Origin: CADEED01 sp044871085
GTDB taxonomy: Bacteria; Pseudomonadota; Gammaproteobacteria; Steroidobacterales; Steroidobacteraceae
Assembly (NCBI GenBank): GCA_044871085.1
Contig: JBIOZI010000289.1
Location: 1 to 10,183, forward strand
Reading direction: 5' to 3'
Length of the DNA stretch: 10,183 bases
Shown piece after piece: positions 1 to 6,425 of this stretch; position 1 is the stretch's first letter; each line of letters begins with the position of its first letter. The position numbers and the translations under genes were made by a program. Under the pieces are notes generated by a model, which worked only from the letters and a program-made list of their open reading frames with translations, was not told the origin of the DNA and made no database searches.

Positions 1-668
1 TCCTGCTCGGATGTCACGGTGATCACGCGGTTGGCGCGCACCTGGGTCATGCCGCGTCGCGCCGATTCGGCTTCGAGATCGGCGATGAAGCGGTTGAAGT
101 CCACGTCGTCGCGGATGTGGAAACAGATGTGCATCATGCGCGGGAAAGCCGGGCTCATGTGATCCAGCGGCTCGGCGAAAGACGCGGTGCCGCCGGCGGT
201 CTGATCCGCGTCGCGATACTTGAGCAACTCGATGACCACGTTGTCGAACTGGATGAAGCGCACGTCGAGGCGCTGCGCTCCACCGCGCAGATCCGGAATG
301 CCCATGGCGCGTGGATTCACTCTGCGTGCACGCGCCTCGATCTCCTGATCCGTGAGCAGCGTGTTGTGGATGCGTTCGCCCTGGAAGTCGCCGTCGCGCA
401 TCACCTCGGTGCCGCCGAGCACTTCGGTGTAGAAGGCGTAGGCACGCTCCATGTCCTGCACGGTGAGGCCGAAATGCTGGACACCCTGGAGGCGCGCGCC
501 GAGTGGCGACTTGTCGCGGGCGCCGGTCGCCGCGGAATCCGCTGCGGATCCGGCGGAGTCGGCGCCGCGTGACGATGTCGCGATCCCGCCGAGCAGGACG
601 ATGCCCGCGGCCTGGACGATATTGCGACGTTGGAACCGGGGCCCGTCACTGGTCGGTAGTTCGGTCAT
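1..668 (-). CDS. Tat-exported VOC-family (glyoxalase-fold) protein, C-terminus cut by window edge
   Basis: 222 codons are visible and the reading frame runs off the left edge, so the C-terminus is missing. The N-terminus has a twin arginine at residues 14-15 (QRRNIVQ), then a hydrophobic stretch (about 17-30) and an Ala/Ser-rich linker, so Tat export to the periplasm is likely. From about residue 61 a vicinal-oxygen-chelate fold starts (VQHFGLTVQDMERAYAFY), the usual first betaalphabetabetabeta module. Candidate metal ligands are His65, Glu147 (VVIELL) and a His in MMHICFH (180 or 184). VOC proteins include glyoxalases, extradiol dioxygenases and resistance proteins; the substrate cannot be told here. 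The ATG is preceded by AAGGAGAG, and it overlaps the stop of the upstream propeller gene as ATGA, so translation is probably coupled. Family call is firm, enzymatic activity unknown. Confidence 0.85.
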   Translation of the reverse strand, partial: MTELPTSDGPRFQRRNIVQAAGIVLLGGIATSSRGADSAGSAADSAATGARDKSPLGARLQGVQHFGLTVQDMERAYAFYTEVLGGTEVMRDGDFQGERIHNTLLTDQEIEARARRVNPRAMGIPDLRGGAQRLDVRFIQFDNVVIELLKYRDADQTAGGTASFAEPLDHMSPAFPRMMHICFHIRDDVDFNRFIADLEAESARRGMTQVRANRVITVTSEQ

Positions 669-2320
669 GATCTCTCCTTGGGTGGGCGGCTCCTCCACAG
701 GCGCAAGGTTGCGATGGAAGCCTGCGTGTAGCCGAGGGGTTGACTCTCGCCACCGAAGGCGGCGGCACTGGTCATCGTGTTGGTAGTCAGGAGCCCACCG
801 ACGTAAGGGGGCGGCAAGCCGCTCAGCGTGAGCTGGCAACGGACCGGAAAGAGTCCTGGCTCGGGAAAGTTGATCGCCAATGCGAGACACTCACCCAGGC
901 CGTGAAATGCAAGCGTTCCCAGTTCAATGTCGGCGTAGAAGTTTTGACGCGTGCGCTCGGTGGTGGCGCCGAAGCAGCCGCGCAGCGATGCCACGCGGGC
1001 CTGGTGCGCGTCGACGAGCCGGCCATCCGACGCGCGCGTGCCCACACTCCAGAACGAGAACACCCGCTCGGCGTCGCCCGGCAAGGGATCGAAGCCCGTA
1101 CGGGGCCGGGTGCAATCACCCGCCATCGTGGGCGCGTTCTCGCGCACGCTGCGCAGCAGATAGATCTCCTCGACCCCCGCATCCATGTGCGCGGCGGCCG
1201 CCTGCTCGGCGGTGCGCGGCAGCCAGCCGAGCACCGGCGCGCTCAGGCTGTGGATATAGAGTCGGTCCGCCGTCTCCGTGACGCCCGTGGTCTGCGCGTA
1301 CGCACCATCCGGATCCTGAAGGTCCTCGACGACGCGGCCGCTCTCGTCGAAGGCGAACACGTGGCCGCGCGATTCGCCCGTCGGTATCCAGGAGCGGGGC
1401 AGCCGCAGCAACACCTTTCTCATGAATGGCCGATGCGACGTGTCGTCCGCCGCAGGATTGCGCGGCCGGATCAACCCCAACCAGATCCGACCCGCACGTC
1501 CCCGCATGAGGTTGTCCGGGTAGCCCGGCAGATTGTCGAGAAACACCTGCGCCCGAGGCGAGTCCGCGCGGATGTCGAGATCACGGGCGTCCGTTGCGAT
1601 TTTCCAGACGCGGTACCGGCCGGTCTCGGACACGAACAGCGAACGCCCATCGGAGGACAGCGCAATTCCATTTGCGAACGAGAATCCGTGCGCGACGACG
1701 CGCGTGACGCCGGTTCCGAGCTCGTACGCCAGCACTCGACCCGTCGCCGACTGTTCGAGCACGTCGAGCACGCTGGCCGCGAGCGTGCCGCCCCAGTCAC
1801 GGGGCGCGAAACGTCCCGAGGCGTCGGTGAAGTAGACGGTTCCGTCGGGCGCGATCACCAGGGAATTGGCATAGCGGATGGGATCGCCCGCGCCGACGTG
1901 ATCGCTGAGCACACTCACTCGACCCTCGGGATCGATGGCCAGCAGCCCTTTCATTGCATCCGCGGCGATCATCCGGCCTTCGGCGTCGAAGTCGAAGCCC
2001 AGCACGCGGCCGCCCGAGTTCGCAAACACCGCGCGATGCGCCCCGTCGACGTCCATGCGCAGTATGTTGCCGCTGGTCATCGCCACGTAGAGTCGGCCAT
2101 CGGGTCCGATGGCGATGTGCTCCGGCCCAAAGTCCGCGCCGATGTCGATGTGGCGCAGTTGCGCGAGCCGGTGGTTAGGCGCATGCGGCCCGGTGTAGCC
2201 GGGAGCCTGCGGCGCATCCCAGGCGCGCGGCTCCGCCGGCACGGGCCAGAGGCCCAAGTACAGTGTCGCCGCCGCCAGCACGGCGAACACGACCAGCAGC
2301 AACTTCTTGCGGATTCCCAC
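665..2320 (-). CDS. Membrane-anchored strictosidine synthase/SMP-30-like beta-propeller protein with extra C-terminal domain
   Basis: 551 residues, GTG start. One membrane anchor or uncleaved signal lies at about 6-24, so the rest probably sits in the periplasm. Residues 60-370 are a six-blade propeller of the strictosidine-synthase-like/adipocyte plasma membrane-associated protein type: RYANSLVIAPDGTVYFTDAS (149-168), HGFSFANGIALSSDG (211-225), SETGRYRVWK, and LDNLPGYPDN (261-270). Relatives act as lactonases or arylesterases; true strictosidine synthase activity is not expected in a bacterium. Residues about 400-551 form a second domain not needed for the propeller, with Cys403, Cys449, Cys478 and Cys495 and the motif GLPPPYVGGLLTTNT (501-515); I cannot name its function. 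The start is supported by GGAG six bases upstream and an in-frame stop just before it. It overlaps the VOC gene by four bases and follows an AraC gene in the same orientation, 99 bases downstream. Confidence 0.85.
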   Translation of the reverse strand: MGIRKKLLLVVFAVLAAATLYLGLWPVPAEPRAWDAPQAPGYTGPHAPNHRLAQLRHIDIGADFGPEHIAIGPDGRLYVAMTSGNILRMDVDGAHRAVFANSGGRVLGFDFDAEGRMIAADAMKGLLAIDPEGRVSVLSDHVGAGDPIRYANSLVIAPDGTVYFTDASGRFAPRDWGGTLAASVLDVLEQSATGRVLAYELGTGVTRVVAHGFSFANGIALSSDGRSLFVSETGRYRVWKIATDARDLDIRADSPRAQVFLDNLPGYPDNLMRGRAGRIWLGLIRPRNPAADDTSHRPFMRKVLLRLPRSWIPTGESRGHVFAFDESGRVVEDLQDPDGAYAQTTGVTETADRLYIHSLSAPVLGWLPRTAEQAAAAHMDAGVEEIYLLRSVRENAPTMAGDCTRPRTGFDPLPGDAERVFSFWSVGTRASDGRLVDAHQARVASLRGCFGATTERTRQNFYADIELGTLAFHGLGECLALAINFPEPGLFPVRCQLTLSGLPPPYVGGLLTTNTMTSAAAFGGESQPLGYTQASIATLRLWRSRPPKERS

Positions 2321-2324
2321 TAGC

Positions 2325-2348
2325 AGCTCCAGTACATCGACTGGAGCT
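2325..2348 (-). promoter_or_regulatory. 9-bp inverted repeat covering the propeller gene's ribosome binding site
   Basis: On the minus strand the sequence reads AGCTCCAGT, a six-base loop (CGATGT), then ACTGGAGCT, then GCTA and the GTG start. The arms are perfectly complementary over 9 bp. The GGAG Shine-Dalgarno element lies inside the downstream arm, so an RNA hairpin here would hide it. No T-run follows, so it is not a classical terminator. It could instead be a dimeric operator. The repeat is seen directly; its role is inferred. Confidence 0.5.
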
Positions 2349-2374
2349 CAGGCTAACAATGCGCCAACCGCGGG

Positions 2375-2412
2375 GTCTTCGCAGATCTTGCGTTTGTCTG
2401 CGCGGATCTTGC
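2375..2412 (-). promoter_or_regulatory. 17-bp direct repeat with 21-bp period, probable AraC-family operator
   Basis: Two copies, at 2375-2391 and 2396-2412, match at 15 of 17 positions (plus strand GTCTTCGCAGATCTTGC and GTCTGCGCGGATCTTGC). The 21-bp period is two helical turns, the arrangement used by AraC-type activators that place two subunits on adjacent 17-bp half sites (as at araI1/araI2). The pair sits between the AraC-family gene and the GTG of the propeller gene, with a TTGGCG hexamer downstream on the minus strand as a possible -35. No good -10 was identified. Repeat and spacing are seen; binding by the neighbouring regulator is inferred. Confidence 0.5.
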
Positions 2413-2419
2413 TGAAGTG

Positions 2420-3298
2420 TCAGCGACGCGCGAGTGCGCGATACTGCCCGGGCGTCATGCCCGTCGACTTGCGGAACACGCGCGTGAAGTTCGCCTGGCA
2501 TCCGAAACCGGCGTCGATCGCGATCTGCACCAGCGGACAGGCAGTAGATAGGAGCATCTTCTGCGCAGCCTGTATTCGGCGGTGGGTGACGTAGCGATGC
2601 GGCGACATTCCGGTGCTGGCGCGAAACTGCCGGGAGAAGTGATACGGACTCAGGCACGCTTCGGCCGCGAGGCGTTCCAGGGAAATCTCGCGCGAGAGGT
2701 GCGCCTCGATGAAATCGAGCACGCGCTTGAAGCGCTGCTGATGCAACGTGGGCGTGATCGCCGATTGCCAGCGATCGACCGCGTAGCTGCCAAGCAGGTG
2801 CGCGGCGAGCGAGGCGCGGATCCCGTCGACGAACAGCCGATCGGTCGGTTGCGCTCCGCGCCGCAGGAATCCGTGTAACGCACCGCCGACATTCGTCAAC
2901 ACCGGGTCGGACACGCCGCCCGCATAGGCCAGCCGGGTTCGCGCGGGATCGATGCCATAGTCGGCAAGCGCGCTGTGATCCAGCAACGTCTTGGGCAGGA
3001 ACAGGTGGATGCAGGTCAGGGGACCGTCGAGCTCGAGCTGGGTCTCATGAGTACCCGCGGGCACGAGCCAGCTGGTGCCGGGAATGGCCAGGCGCTCCTG
3101 CCTTTCTCCGTCCCCGGTCCGGCGCACCACCGCCTGGCCGGCGAGAATGATCACGAGCTCGGTGCAGTTCGAGGTGACGGGATTGTGTGCGCCCTCGGCA
3201 ACCTGGCGATGCTCGATGCGAAACGTGTCCCAGTCGGCAGTGCCGCTCAGCAGCTGGCTGGCCGAGTACTTGTGGTCGCTGTGCGTCTCGAGACCCAT
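2420..3298 (-). CDS. AraC-family transcriptional regulator
   Basis: 292 residues from the chosen ATG, which has a strong GGGAGGAG five bases upstream; an in-frame ATG 33 bases further up lacks this support and would add a non-family leader. The N-terminal half (about 10-125) looks like a cupin-type AraC_binding domain, with TELVIILAGQAVVRR and a PAGTHETQLELDG strand pair. The last ~100 residues are the double helix-turn-helix DNA-binding domain: EISLERLAAEACLSPYHFSR, then RQFRASTGMSPHRYV, and second HTH ACPLVQIAIDAGFGCQANFT with the family-typical FRKSTGMTPGQYR near the end. It probably binds a small molecule and activates the propeller/VOC genes just downstream; the 21-bp-period repeat after its stop supports this. 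It may also autoregulate or act on the divergent hydrolase gene, from which it is separated by about 100 bases. Confidence 0.92.
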   Translation of the reverse strand: MGLETHSDHKYSASQLLSGTADWDTFRIEHRQVAEGAHNPVTSNCTELVIILAGQAVVRRTGDGERQERLAIPGTSWLVPAGTHETQLELDGPLTCIHLFLPKTLLDHSALADYGIDPARTRLAYAGGVSDPVLTNVGGALHGFLRRGAQPTDRLFVDGIRASLAAHLLGSYAVDRWQSAITPTLHQQRFKRVLDFIEAHLSREISLERLAAEACLSPYHFSRQFRASTGMSPHRYVTHRRIQAAQKMLLSTACPLVQIAIDAGFGCQANFTRVFRKSTGMTPGQYRALARR

Positions 3299-3399
3299 CT
3301 GAGCTCCTCCCAGATGGCCGCAAACTGACACGCGCGCCGTCGATCACGCATCACCCGAAAGGGTACAACGCGCCGCCGTGTGGCCTGCTATCCAGTCGC

Positions 3400-4155
3400 A
3401 TGTTCATCGAGACTTCGGATTCCCGCAGCCTGTACTTGCATTCATGGCGCCCCCGTGGGAGGGCCCGCGCAGCAGTTGCGATCGTGCCCGGATTTCGATC
3501 GCACGGCGGCCTGTACGAACGCTTCGCGTTGGGCCTGCTCGAACACGACCTCGCCACGCATGCCATCGACCTGCGCGGACGCGGACGCTCGCCGGGAAAC
3601 CACCACGAAACTGGTTTGCTGGCCGGGTTCGGACGCGACGTCGCAGCACTGGCCCGGACGGTTCGCGATCGCGAGGGACCGGTCCCCGTGTTCCTGCTGG
3701 GACACGGCGTCGGCGCGGTCGTCGCGGGCTTGTGGACGGCCGCACATTCAGCGGCGGTTTCCGGACTCATCTGTTCGAGTGCCGCGTTCCAGGTACCCCG
3801 CGGCTGGCTGCACGGCATGACTCGCGTGGTGCCCTTCGCATTCTGCCGGACTTTCGCGGATTTGCGGGATGCCAGCCGACAGCTGCGCAACTGCGCGGCC
3901 GACCTGTCGCTGCCGCTGCTCGTGATGCATGGCTCGGCAGATGCGGTGACTTCTCCCGCGGGCAGCGAGCGCCTGCACGGCCTGGCCGGAACGCGCGACA
4001 AGACGCTGCAAATATTCGAAGGATATGATCACGACCTGATGACCGGCGCCGGTCACGATCGCGTCCGCGACAGGATGCTGCGATGGCTGAGCGCGCGGCT
4101 GGATGCCGCAACCCGAATCGAGCAGACCCGCATCGAATACATCAATCCGGAGTGA
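3400..4155 (+). CDS. Short alpha/beta-hydrolase (monoacylglycerol-lipase/lysophospholipase type) lacking the nucleophile serine
   Basis: 251 residues. The family pattern is clear: a strand and oxyanion-loop region VAIVPGFRSHGGLYERFA (26-43), AIDLRGRGRSPG (55-66), nucleophile elbow LLGHGVGA (99-106), then LLVMHGSADAVTSP (173-186) supplying Asp181 and EGYDHDLM (207-214) supplying His211. In Hydrolase_4/serine aminopeptidase S33 enzymes the elbow is G-H-S-x-G; here residue 103 is Gly (codon GGC, one base from AGC Ser). The enzyme is therefore probably inactive as a classical serine hydrolase, although Asp and His are kept. The protein is also somewhat short, with a small cap region (about 111-170). 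The ATG has no evident Shine-Dalgarno site; no in-frame start upstream fits the family. It is followed one base later by the response-regulator gene, so the two are almost certainly one transcript. Confidence 0.82.
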   Translation: MFIETSDSRSLYLHSWRPRGRARAAVAIVPGFRSHGGLYERFALGLLEHDLATHAIDLRGRGRSPGNHHETGLLAGFGRDVAALARTVRDREGPVPVFLLGHGVGAVVAGLWTAAHSAAVSGLICSSAAFQVPRGWLHGMTRVVPFAFCRTFADLRDASRQLRNCAADLSLPLLVMHGSADAVTSPAGSERLHGLAGTRDKTLQIFEGYDHDLMTGAGHDRVRDRMLRWLSARLDAATRIEQTRIEYINPE

Positions 4156-4156
4156 C

Positions 4157-4786
4157 GTGAACCCGATCCGCATCCTTGCCGTGGATGACCATTTTCTGTT
4201 GAGGGAAGGGATCGCCGCGCTGATCGCGAGCCAGGCCGACATGCGGTTGATAGCCGAAGCGTCCACGGGCGCCGAGGCTGTCACGCAGTTTCGTGCCCAC
4301 CAGCCGGACGTCACGTTGCTCGACATCCAGATGCCGGGCATGGGCGGCATCGAAGCGCTGACGAGGATCCGCAGCGAATTCCCGGAGGCGCGGGTGATCA
4401 TCCTCACGACCTATGGCGGCGACGTGCTGGCCATGCGCGCGCTCGAGGCTGGCGCGTACGCGTATGTGCTCAAGGGAGCGGTGAGAACGGAACTGCTGGT
4501 CACCATCCGCTCGGTGCACCAGGGTCGGCGTCGTCTCGGGGACGGCGTCGCGTCCACGCTCGCCGCACATCGCGGCGAGGAGGTGCTCACGACTCGCGAG
4601 ATCGAAGTGTTGCATCTCGTCGCGGCCGGCAATTCCAACAAGCAGATCGCCGCGCGTCTTCTGGTCACGGAAGACACGATCAAGGCGCACATGAAGCGGA
4701 TCATCGGAAAATTGGGCGCCAACGATCGCACGCACGCGGTCACGCTGGCGCTGTCGCGCGGCATATTGCCCGCGGTGGCCGACTGA
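4157..4786 (+). CDS. NarL/LuxR-family two-component response regulator
   Basis: 209 residues from a GTG start. The receiver domain (1-120) has acidic pair Asp10/Asp11, phospho-acceptor Asp56 (LLDIQMPGMGG), Thr84 and Lys106 (VLKG). The LuxR-type HTH is at about 143-203: LTTREIEVLHLVAAGNSNKQ, then ARLLVTEDTIKAHMKRI and KLGANDRTHAV. The GTG follows the hydrolase stop after one base and has GGAG overlapping that stop; a longer reading from an upstream ATG at 4103 would add 18 non-family residues. HisKA_3 kinases pair with this class of regulator, and such a kinase lies convergently at 4854-8041, so they are probable partners. Phosphorylation would promote dimerisation and DNA binding; targets are not visible. 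Confidence 0.93.
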   Translation: MNPIRILAVDDHFLLREGIAALIASQADMRLIAEASTGAEAVTQFRAHQPDVTLLDIQMPGMGGIEALTRIRSEFPEARVIILTTYGGDVLAMRALEAGAYAYVLKGAVRTELLVTIRSVHQGRRRLGDGVASTLAAHRGEEVLTTREIEVLHLVAAGNSNKQIAARLLVTEDTIKAHMKRIIGKLGANDRTHAVTLALSRGILPAVAD

Positions 4787-4803
4787 ATGGCCGGTAGTTG
4801 GCT

Positions 4804-4880
4804 GGCGCGCGCACATGTGCGATAGCTAGTGCGCGCGCGCATATGCGCTATAGCTAGCGTGCGCGCGCATATGCGCGCGA
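4804..4880. repeat. Array of three perfect palindromes in alternating purine-pyrimidine DNA between convergent genes
   Basis: Perfect palindromes CGCACATGTGCG (4810-4821), GCGCATATGCGC (4837-4848) and CGCGCGCATATGCGCGCG (4862-4879) have centres 27 and 28 bp apart. Between them TAGCTA palindromes recur at 4823-4828 and 4851-4856, 28 bp apart. The GC-rich units lie in strictly alternating purine-pyrimidine runs of 17, 20 and 23 bases (4805-4821, 4829-4848, 4857-4879), the kind of sequence that favours Z-DNA or cruciforms. The third unit encodes the last residues of the kinase (RAYARAR). It may serve as a bidirectional stop or an operator array; there is no T-run. Confidence 0.7.
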
Positions 4881-6425
4881 CGCCGGTATCGTGAGTTCGA
4901 CCACGGTGCCCGCGTCCTGCGCGGACCGGATCTCGAGGCTGCCACCCACCTGCCGCGTGCGCTCACGCATGCCCTGCAAACCCCAATGGCCCTCGCGACC
5001 CAGGGCCAACGTGTGGGCATCGAGCCCCACGCCATCGTCACGCACTCGCAGCCTGAACCGCTCCGTTCCCCAGTCGACCTCGACCTGGACCCGGCGCGCG
5101 CCCGCGTGGACTACTGCATTGGAGAATGCCTCGCGCGCCACCTGCAACACGTCGTCGCGCACCAGCGGAACCATGTCGCGGGGTTCGCCGTCCACGATGA
5201 TTCGGCACTCCGGCGCATCGGCGCGCCGCAGCATCGGCAGGTCTTGCGTCATCGCCCGCAGCGCAGCCTCGAGGTCGACACCTGCGGCTGCGAAATTGCG
5301 CAAGTCCGTCACCGCGACGCGCGCCTGTTCCGCGGTTTCATCACCGCGGCTCATGGCTTCGTCGAGCGCCTGCGCCGCGGCGTCGGGGTGCGCCGGCAAT
5401 TGGTGGCGCACTGCCTGCAGCCGGAACATCAGGCCGTGAAACCCCTGTAGCAGGGAATCGTGAAGTTCTCGCGCGATGCGCATGCGCTCGGCGACGCGCT
5501 CGTCGAGGCGCATGTCGAACTGCCGGGCAATTGCTCTCACGCGCAGCCAATATGCCAGCCAGACGATGCACAGCAGCGCCAGCCCGACTGCCACGCGGAA
5601 CGAGGTCGTTTGCCACCACGGCGCCAGGATGGTGATGCCCAAGGTCCGAGGCGCGGACCAGTTGCCACCGCCGGTGGCGCCCTGCACCGCCAGTAGATAG
5701 CGGCCGGGTTGCAGCGAGTTGTACGACGCGATGCGACGATCACTGCCGACGGAATGCCACGCTTCTTCCAGCCCGGTCAGCCGGAACCGATAGCGATTCG
5801 ATGCGGGGTTTGCGAAGGTCAGCGCGGCGAATCCCGCGGCGAACATGTTGCGGGAATACGGGAGCGTGATCTCCCGCAGGTCCGGGAGCACCGACGAGCG
5901 CGAGCCGGCGGGCCCCGGCGAGAACGGCTCACCGGCGATGAGCAGGTCCGTGAATTCAACCAGCGGCGCATGCCCATTTGTTTTCACGCGATCCGGATGG
6001 AACCAGGTCGCGCCGGCAAAGCCGGCGAAGAACATGTCTCCCGTATCACTCTGATGGCAGGAGCCCCATCCGGTGAAATCCATGCCGGGCAGACCATCAT
6101 CTCGCGAGAAGCTGCGCACCTCTCCGGAACGGCCATCGAGTCGCGCGATACCATTGTTGGTCGACATCCAGATCCCGTCACGCGCGTCCAGCTGCAAGCA
6201 GCTCACCGCATTGCCGGGCAGCCCCTCGCCGGTGTGATAGCTGCGCACCGCGCCCGTCACCGGGTCGAGCACGTCCAAACCATTTTGAGAGCCGGCCCAG
6301 ATCATGCCCTGGCGATCGACGAGCACCGCGTTGACCCTGCCATTGCTGATGCCTCCTTTGACCCCGGTCGCGGGATAGCCGACGAACTCGCCCGTGGCGG
6401 GGTTCAATCGCTGCAGTCCGTTCAC
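4854..6425 (-). CDS. C-terminal part of propeller sensor kinase: last blades, Y_Y_Y domain, membrane segment, HisKA_3 and HATPase
   Basis: If translated from its GTG the piece is 523 residues. Three propeller blades open it (QGMIWAGSQNGL 39-50, DGIWMSTNNGI 83-93, GDMFFAGFAG 129-138). A Y_Y_Y domain spans about 205-265 (RYRFRLTGLEEAWHSVGSDR, YNSLQPGRYLLAVQ). A membrane helix is at about 275-294, followed by a short linker and a HisKA_3 dimerisation helix with the phospho-acceptor His322 in RIARELHDSLLQGFHG. The ATPase domain has N-box Asn436 (VAREAFSNAVVHAGA), G1 DDGVGLD (463-469) and a GHWGLQGMRER box (479-489). All catalytic motifs are intact, so the kinase itself could work if the sensor frame were restored. 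Without the upstream half it has no signal peptide. The extreme C-terminus runs into the palindrome array. Confidence 0.85.
   Translation of the reverse strand: MNGLQRLNPATGEFVGYPATGVKGGISNGRVNAVLVDRQGMIWAGSQNGLDVLDPVTGAVRSYHTGEGLPGNAVSCLQLDARDGIWMSTNNGIARLDGRSGEVRSFSRDDGLPGMDFTGWGSCHQSDTGDMFFAGFAGATWFHPDRVKTNGHAPLVEFTDLLIAGEPFSPGPAGSRSSVLPDLREITLPYSRNMFAAGFAALTFANPASNRYRFRLTGLEEAWHSVGSDRRIASYNSLQPGRYLLAVQGATGGGNWSAPRTLGITILAPWWQTTSFRVAVGLALLCIVWLAYWLRVRAIARQFDMRLDERVAERMRIARELHDSLLQGFHGLMFRLQAVRHQLPAHPDAAAQALDEAMSRGDETAEQARVAVTDLRNFAAAGVDLEAALRAMTQDLPMLRRADAPECRIIVDGEPRDMVPLVRDDVLQVAREAFSNAVVHAGARRVQVEVDWGTERFRLRVRDDGVGLDAHTLALGREGHWGLQGMRERTRQVGGSLEIRSAQDAGTVVELTIPASRAYARAR

Noticed and set aside
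117..572. 151-codon open frame on the plus strand
   Set aside because: It is antisense to the VOC gene, which has a good ribosome binding site, Tat leader and family motifs.
740..2323. 527-codon open frame on the plus strand
   Set aside because: It lies fully antisense to the propeller gene, its protein is Arg/His-rich and matches no family; it is a by-product of high GC.
3299..3331. Longer start for the AraC regulator
   Set aside because: The downstream ATG at 3298 has a strong GGGAGGAG; the extra residues have no family match.
4789..4800. 12-base match TGGCCGGTAGTT shared with the kinase frameshift region
   Set aside because: Expected by chance at this window size; no flanking similarity.
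6422..6425. GTGA overlap as a genuine two-gene coupling in the kinase
   Set aside because: Propeller coding sequence continues upstream of the GTG in the second frame, and the split falls in the middle of a propeller, so a frameshift explains it better.
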